This document shows, piece by piece, positions 59,707 through 64,000 of a stretch of DNA of 64,000 bases (position 1 is the stretch's first letter; each line of letters opens with the position of its first letter). The notes below the pieces were generated by a model. That model was given only the letters and a program-made list of their open reading frames with translations, made no database searches and was not told the origin of the DNA. Position numbers and translations under genes: made by a program. The stretch comes from Roseateles noduli (lineage in GTDB: Bacteria > Pseudomonadota > Gammaproteobacteria > Burkholderiales > Burkholderiaceae_C), in NCBI GenBank assembly GCA_002205125.1, contig NIOE01000010.1:186001-250000 (forward strand), written 5' to 3'.

Positions 59707-60774
59707 TCAACTGCGAGCCATCGCGATGAGTTCCTGAGCGGCTGTGCTGGTTGCTTCGCTGCTTCCGTCGAGCATCGTGACGCGAGGGGCGGCGACCAGT
59801 TTCGGGAACTGGTTGGTGAGCGACCGTTCGTACCCGGGGTCGTAGTGCTCCCGCATGAGTTCCCCGAAGACTTGGGCCCACTGCCCGTCGAGGGCCAGGG
59901 CTTGCCACCTCGCGACGCGTTCCTTGCCGCGCAGCGTGACCAGTCCGCCGATGAGCGCGTTGAACTGTTCGGGTTGGTCCTTGAAGTGGGCGTAGTCCTC
60001 CAGCAGCAACTGCACCCGCCCGGCGTCGGTCATCTCGATCCAGACGCACCGGCCGTGCTGCCGCAGCCGGAGATGAAGCGGCTCGGGCAGTTGCACGCCG
60101 CCGATCTTGCGGCTCTCGCTCTCGACGAAGACGGGCCTGGACGGATCGAGCCGGACCATCGCCTGCCAGAGCGCCGTGTCGAACGCCTTCTGGCTGGGCT
60201 GCGGCTGATCGGGCAGGGCGCCCAGCACCGAGCCTCGATGCCGGGCCAGCGCTTCGAGGTCGAGCACCTGCTCGCCCGCGGCGGCGAGCGCCTGCAGCAA
60301 CCGGGTCTTGCCTGATCCGGTGCGTCCGCACAGCACGACGAAATCGAACCGTGCCGGCTGCTCCGCCAGGGTCTTGATCACCTCGCCCCGGAAGGCCTTG
60401 TAGCCGCCCACCAGCTGCAGCGACTTGAATCCGATCTGGTTCAGGAACCAGTTCATCGCGCCGGACCGCTGCCCGCCGCGCCAGCAATAGACCAGCGGCC
60501 GCCAGTGCTTCTGCATCAGCGGCCGGTTGGCGTCGAGGTGGTTGGCGATGTTGCGCGCGACGATCGCGGCGCCCAGCTTGCGGGCGTCCAACGGGTCCTG
60601 CCGGTAGAGCGTGCCGACGATGCGTCGCTCCTCGTTGTCCAGCACCGGCCAGTTGAGGGCGCCCGGCAGATGGTCTTCCGCGAACTCCCCGGGCGAACGC
60701 ACGTCGATCACGGTGCTGAACCCGCCGAGCCGGGAGAAGGCCTCGGCCGACGGGATCACGTGGTACTGGCTCAT
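59707..60774 (-). CDS. mnmH: tRNA 2-selenouridine synthase
   Basis: 355 residues from ATG 60774. It replaces sulfur by selenium at wobble uridine 34 of several tRNAs. A rhodanese domain (VIDVRSPGEFAEDHLPGALN; active Cys in VYCWRGGQRSG) is followed by a P-loop domain (LCGRTGSGKTRLLQAL) that binds the tRNA substrate, as in SelU/YbbB. Its partner selD (selenophosphate synthase) is not in the window. It is 4 bases beyond the glnD stop on the same strand, so the genes are co-transcribed. Confidence 0.95.
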   Translation of the reverse strand: MSQYHVIPSAEAFSRLGGFSTVIDVRSPGEFAEDHLPGALNWPVLDNEERRIVGTLYRQDPLDARKLGAAIVARNIANHLDANRPLMQKHWRPLVYCWRGGQRSGAMNWFLNQIGFKSLQLVGGYKAFRGEVIKTLAEQPARFDFVVLCGRTGSGKTRLLQALAAAGEQVLDLEALARHRGSVLGALPDQPQPSQKAFDTALWQAMVRLDPSRPVFVESESRKIGGVQLPEPLHLRLRQHGRCVWIEMTDAGRVQLLLEDYAHFKDQPEQFNALIGGLVTLRGKERVARWQALALDGQWAQVFGELMREHYDPGYERSLTNQFPKLVAAPRVTMLDGSSEATSTAAQELIAMARS

Positions 60775-60778
60775 CGCC

Positions 60779-63454
60779 TCACTGGACCGACAGCGCGTCC
60801 AGCAGTTCGGTTTCGATCTGGAGCTGGGTGCGGTTCTGCTGCAGCGCGGCGCCGTCGAGCAGGAACGTGTCCTCGACGCGCTCGCCGAGCGTCGACACCT
60901 TGGCGAGCTGCAGGTTGATGCCATGCCGCGCCAGCACGCGCGCGATGGCGTACAGGAGCCCGGCGCGGTCGGTCGCGCTGACCGACAGCAGCCAGCGTTG
61001 CGCGCGTTCATCGGGCCGCAGCGCGATGCGCGGCGTGAAGGGGAAGCTCTTCACCCGCCGAGAGAGCCGGCCCTTGCGCGGCTCGGGCAGCGGCCCCTGT
61101 GCGACCAGGGCCTGGCCGAGCTTGGACTCGACCAGCGCCGTGAGGTCGCGGTGATGGAGATCGAGCTCCGGCGCGATGACCTGGAAGGTGTCCAGCGCAT
61201 ACCCGCTGCGGGTCGTATGGACCTTCGCATCGAGAATGTTGAAGCCCGCGCCGTCGAAGTAGCCGCAGATCCGCGCGAACAGATCCTGCAGGTCCTTCGC
61301 GTACACCAGCACCTGGAGGCCTTCGCCGACCGGCGACGGCCGCGCCCGCACCACCGGCTCGACGCTCTCGACATGCCGCCACAGGGCCCGCGCATGCCAG
61401 GCCAGATCGGGCGCGTCATGCCGCGCGAAGTAGCTCAGGTCCAGCGTCTTCCAGAGCGCGTCCTCGGTGCCCGGCAGCTGCGCCTTCAGCGCGAGCTCCT
61501 GCCGCGCCTCCTGCTTGCGGCCTTCGATTTCCGCGGCCATGTTCAGCTTCGCGCCGCCGAGCGCGCGCAGCGTCAGCCGGTAGAGGTCCTCCAGCAGCTT
61601 GCCCTTCCACGCATTCCAGACCTTGGGTCCGGTCCCGCGGATGTCGGCTACCGTGAGCAGGTAGAGCGCCGTCAGCGTGCGCTCGTCCTTGACGAGCTGC
61701 GCGAAGTGCTGGATGACCTCGGGATCCGACAGGTCCTCCTTCTGCGCCACACGCGACATGGTCAGGTGGTGCTCGACCAGGAACACGACCAGCGCCGCGT
61801 CCGCCTTCGGCAGCCCGTGCGCGCGGCAGAAACGCCTGGCCTCGGCCGCGCCCAGGTCGGAGTGATCGCCGCCGCGTCCCTTGGCGATGTCGTGGAACAG
61901 CGCCGCGACGTACAGCGCCGAGGGCCGGTCGAACTGCGCCGCCAGCTGCGAGCAGAACGGGTACTCGTGCGTGTGCTCGGGGATGAAGAAGCGCCGGATG
62001 TTGCGCAGCACCATCAGGATGTGCTGGTCCACCGTGTAGACATGGAACAGGTCGTGCTGCATCTGCCCGACGATGCGCCGGAACACCCAGAGGTAGCGCC
62101 CCAGCACCGAGGTCTGGTTCATCAACCGGAACGCGTGCGTCTGTCCCTGCGGCTCCTCCAGGATGCGCATGAACATCGCGCGGTTGGCGGGATCGCGCCG
62201 GAACGCGCTGTTCATCAGCCCGCGCGCGTTGTACAGCGCGCGCAGCGTCTTCGCGGACAGGCCCTTGATGCCGGGCGTCTGCTGGTAGATCAGGAAGGTC
62301 TCGAGGATGGCGTGCGGCTCGCGCTCGTAGAGGTCGTCGGTCGCGATCTCCAGCATGCCGCTGCGTTCCAGGAAGCGCTCGTCCACCGCCCGCAGTTCGT
62401 TGCCGACGGTGCCGTTGATCTGCTCCTCCAGGTTGAGCAGCGTGATCTGGTTGAGCTGCGTGACCGCCTTCGCCGCCCAGTAGTAGCGGCGCATCAGCTT
62501 CTCGGACGCGCGCAGCGACCGGGTCGATTCGTAGCCGAAGCGCTCCGCCACCGAGGTCTGCAGGTCGAAGACCAGCCGGTCCTCGCGCCGTCTGGCCGCC
62601 AGGTGCAGCTGGCAGCGGATGCTCTTGAGCACGCCTTCGTTGCGCTGCAGCTGGCGCGCCTCAAAGGTGGTGATCAGGCCCTTGGCCGCCAGCTGGGGCC
62701 AGGTCTTGCCCAGGCCGGCGCCGCGCGCGATCCAGATCAGCACCTGCAGGTCGCGCAGACCGCCGGGGCTTTCCTTGATGTTGGGTTCGAGCGCGTAGGG
62801 CGTCTCTTCGTACTTGGTGTGGCGCTGGCGCATCTCCAGCGTCTTGGCGCGCATGAACGCCCGCGCATCCATCGCCGCACAGAAGGCCCGGTCGAAGCGC
62901 TTCACCAGCGGCTTCGCGCCGGCCAGCCAGCGCGACTCCAGCAGCGCGGTCTGGATGGTGACGTCGCCCGCGGCCTCGTCCAGGCATTCCTTGACGGTGC
63001 GTACCGAGGAGCCGATCTCCAGCCCGATGTCCCAGCACGCGGTGATGAAGGCCTCGATCGCCTGCTTGAGCGGTCCGGGCTGGTCCGGCGTGACACCGTC
63101 AGGCAGCGCGTCGGGCAGCAGCAGCAGGACGTCGACGTCCGAATGCGGGAACAGCTCGCCGCGCCCGTAGCCGCCGACGGCCACCAGCGCCGCCTCGGGC
63201 GCCGCCGCGGCGATGCCCGACTGCGTCCACAGGGCCTGCAGCGTGCCGTCGACATGCCGGGCCAGCAGCCGCATGAGTCGTGCAGCCGCGGACACACTCG
63301 CCTTGGCGGACGCGAAGTCGTCCAGCAGCGCCTGCTTGCCGGACTTGAAGTGCTGGCGCAGGTCGGCGACCGACAGGGCCTCGGCCGGCACCTTCGCAGG
63401 CTCGTTCGAGGAGGCGCCGGCGTCGCCGACCTCGCCGGGCGTCCTGGCGTTCAT
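60779..63454 (-). CDS. glnD: GlnD, bifunctional uridylyltransferase/uridylyl-removing enzyme
   Basis: 891 residues. It senses glutamine and adds or removes UMP on PII proteins. The nucleotidyltransferase site is [19 protein letters not shown] (Gly pair and Asp pair); the HD hydrolase site is [16 protein letters not shown]; two ACT domains end the protein ([20 protein letters not shown] region and [20 protein letters not shown]). Located between map and mnmH on the same strand; map-glnD is a familiar order in beta-proteobacteria. Start at ATG 63454. Confidence 0.97.
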   Translation of the reverse strand: MNARTPGEVGDAGASSNEPAKVPAEALSVADLRQHFKSGKQALLDDFASAKASVSAAARLMRLLARHVDGTLQALWTQSGIAAAAPEAALVAVGGYGRGELFPHSDVDVLLLLPDALPDGVTPDQPGPLKQAIEAFITACWDIGLEIGSSVRTVKECLDEAAGDVTIQTALLESRWLAGAKPLVKRFDRAFCAAMDARAFMRAKTLEMRQRHTKYEETPYALEPNIKESPGGLRDLQVLIWIARGAGLGKTWPQLAAKGLITTFEARQLQRNEGVLKSIRCQLHLAARRREDRLVFDLQTSVAERFGYESTRSLRASEKLMRRYYWAAKAVTQLNQITLLNLEEQINGTVGNELRAVDERFLERSGMLEIATDDLYEREPHAILETFLIYQQTPGIKGLSAKTLRALYNARGLMNSAFRRDPANRAMFMRILEEPQGQTHAFRLMNQTSVLGRYLWVFRRIVGQMQHDLFHVYTVDQHILMVLRNIRRFFIPEHTHEYPFCSQLAAQFDRPSALYVAALFHDIAKGRGGDHSDLGAAEARRFCRAHGLPKADAALVVFLVEHHLTMSRVAQKEDLSDPEVIQHFAQLVKDERTLTALYLLTVADIRGTGPKVWNAWKGKLLEDLYRLTLRALGGAKLNMAAEIEGRKQEARQELALKAQLPGTEDALWKTLDLSYFARHDAPDLAWHARALWRHVESVEPVVRARPSPVGEGLQVLVYAKDLQDLFARICGYFDGAGFNILDAKVHTTRSGYALDTFQVIAPELDLHHRDLTALVESKLGQALVAQGPLPEPRKGRLSRRVKSFPFTPRIALRPDERAQRWLLSVSATDRAGLLYAIARVLARHGINLQLAKVSTLGERVEDTFLLDGAALQQNRTQLQIETELLDALSVQ

Positions 63455-63470
63455 GGGCGGGCCGCGCGGA

Positions 63471-64000
63471 TCAGGCCGGGACGGCCTGGGGCAACGCGAA
63501 GGCCGGCGGCGGCGGCGTGCCGGCCGACTGCGTCAGGATCTCGAAGCCGGTGTCGGTGACCAGGATCGTGTGCTCCCACTGCGCCGACAGCGAGCGGTCC
63601 TTGGTGACGATGGTCCAGCCGTCGCCCATCTCGCGGATCTCGCGGCGGCCGGCGTTGATCATCGGCTCGATGGTGAAGACCATGCCGGGTACCAGTTCCT
63701 CCAGCGTGCCGGGGCGGCCGTAGTGCAGCACCTGCGGCTCCTCATGGAACTTCTGGCCGATGCCGTGGCCGCAGAACTCGCGCACCACGCTGAAGCCGGC
63801 GTTCTCCGCGAAGGTCTGGATCGAATGACCGATGTCGCCCAGGCGCGCGCCCGGCTTGACCTTCTGGATGCCCTTCCACATCGCCTCGTAGGTGAAGGCG
63901 CACAGCCGCTTGGCCGCGATAGAGCCCTCGCCGACGACGAACATCCGGCTCGTGTCGCCGTGCCAGCCGTCCTTGATGACGGTGACGTCGATGTTGACGA
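63471..64000 (-). CDS. map: Type I methionine aminopeptidase, C-terminal part (5' end outside window)
   Basis: About 176 residues are present; the N-terminus is beyond the right edge, so the apparent ATG at 63944 is internal. It removes the initiator Met from nascent proteins. Metal ligands are visible: Asp in NIDVTV and in HGDTSRM, His in [12 protein letters not shown], Glu in FTIEPMI and Glu in SAQWEHTI. The stop is 16 bases before the glnD start, on the same strand. The C-terminal tail [14 protein letters not shown] is an extra Pro-rich end. Confidence 0.95.
   Translation of the reverse strand, partial: VNIDVTVIKDGWHGDTSRMFVVGEGSIAAKRLCAFTYEAMWKGIQKVKPGARLGDIGHSIQTFAENAGFSVVREFCGHGIGQKFHEEPQVLHYGRPGTLEELVPGMVFTIEPMINAGRREIREMGDGWTIVTKDRSLSAQWEHTILVTDTGFEILTQSAGTPPPPAFALPQAVPA

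Noticed and set aside
60611-63559. 982-codon open frame opposite glnD
   Set aside because: Antisense shadow; the glnD domains on the minus strand are complete.

Overview
The window is GC-rich bacterial DNA, about two-thirds G+C by eye and with dense short-spaced genes. It reads as a beta-proteobacterium of the order Burkholderiales, most like the Roseateles/Mitsuaria/Rubrivivax group. The basis is protein content and order (map-glnD, a full kdpFABC plus kdpDE locus, gluQ, clpB, MoaE/CrcB) and protein style; no rRNA was available to confirm it. No tRNA, rRNA, CRISPR array, transposase or prophage was found.

Layout. 1-8757: 3' part of a TonB-dependent receptor, then two paralogous winged-helix/STAND ATPase regulators flanking an MFS transporter; the second regulator has a decayed DNA-binding domain. 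8765-12168: a TAXI-type solute-binding protein and a secreted GH13 alpha-amylase with a CBM20 starch-binding domain. 12375-18522: CPBP membrane protease, an unknown protein, an overlapping three-gene operon (ChrR-like cupin, flavin amine oxidase, an SDR without its catalytic Tyr), and a divergent DJ-1/PfpI - LysR pair. 18548-20963: an AT-richer island with a HEPN/zinc-ribbon protein, an ankyrin protein and a small zinc-ribbon protein in one operon. 21384-30943: PrpF-like isomerase, MocR regulator, two duplicated orphan amino-acid-type binding proteins, and the aspT-asdA aspartate decarboxylation system.

31165-40627 is the potassium locus: a tiny membrane ORF overlapping kdpF, then kdpA, kdpB, kdpC, a TorF-type porin, kdpD and kdpE. 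40701-48230: a phasin-like protein, a putative papain-like cysteine protease resembling a secreted effector, a luciferase-like oxidoreductase, a two-gene RNA repair operon (RNA ligase plus HD-phosphatase/polynucleotide kinase), and two class I glutamine amidotransferases. 48376-52947: moaE-crcB-LD-carboxypeptidase coupled by ATGA overlaps, then clpB behind a recognisable heat-shock (sigma-32) promoter. 52897-57208: an unknown protein with a nuclear-localisation-like motif, DUF599 protein, unknown protein, pirin and a divergent LysR. 57205-58922: gluQ and a tandem FKBP. 58973-59680 holds two roughly 267-base arms of a long imperfect inverted repeat. 59707-64000: mnmH, glnD and the 3' part of map.

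The most interesting items are the RNA-repair operon, the HEPN/zinc-ribbon-ankyrin operon in the low-GC island, the candidate host-directed proteins at 41050 and 52897, and the long inverted repeat.
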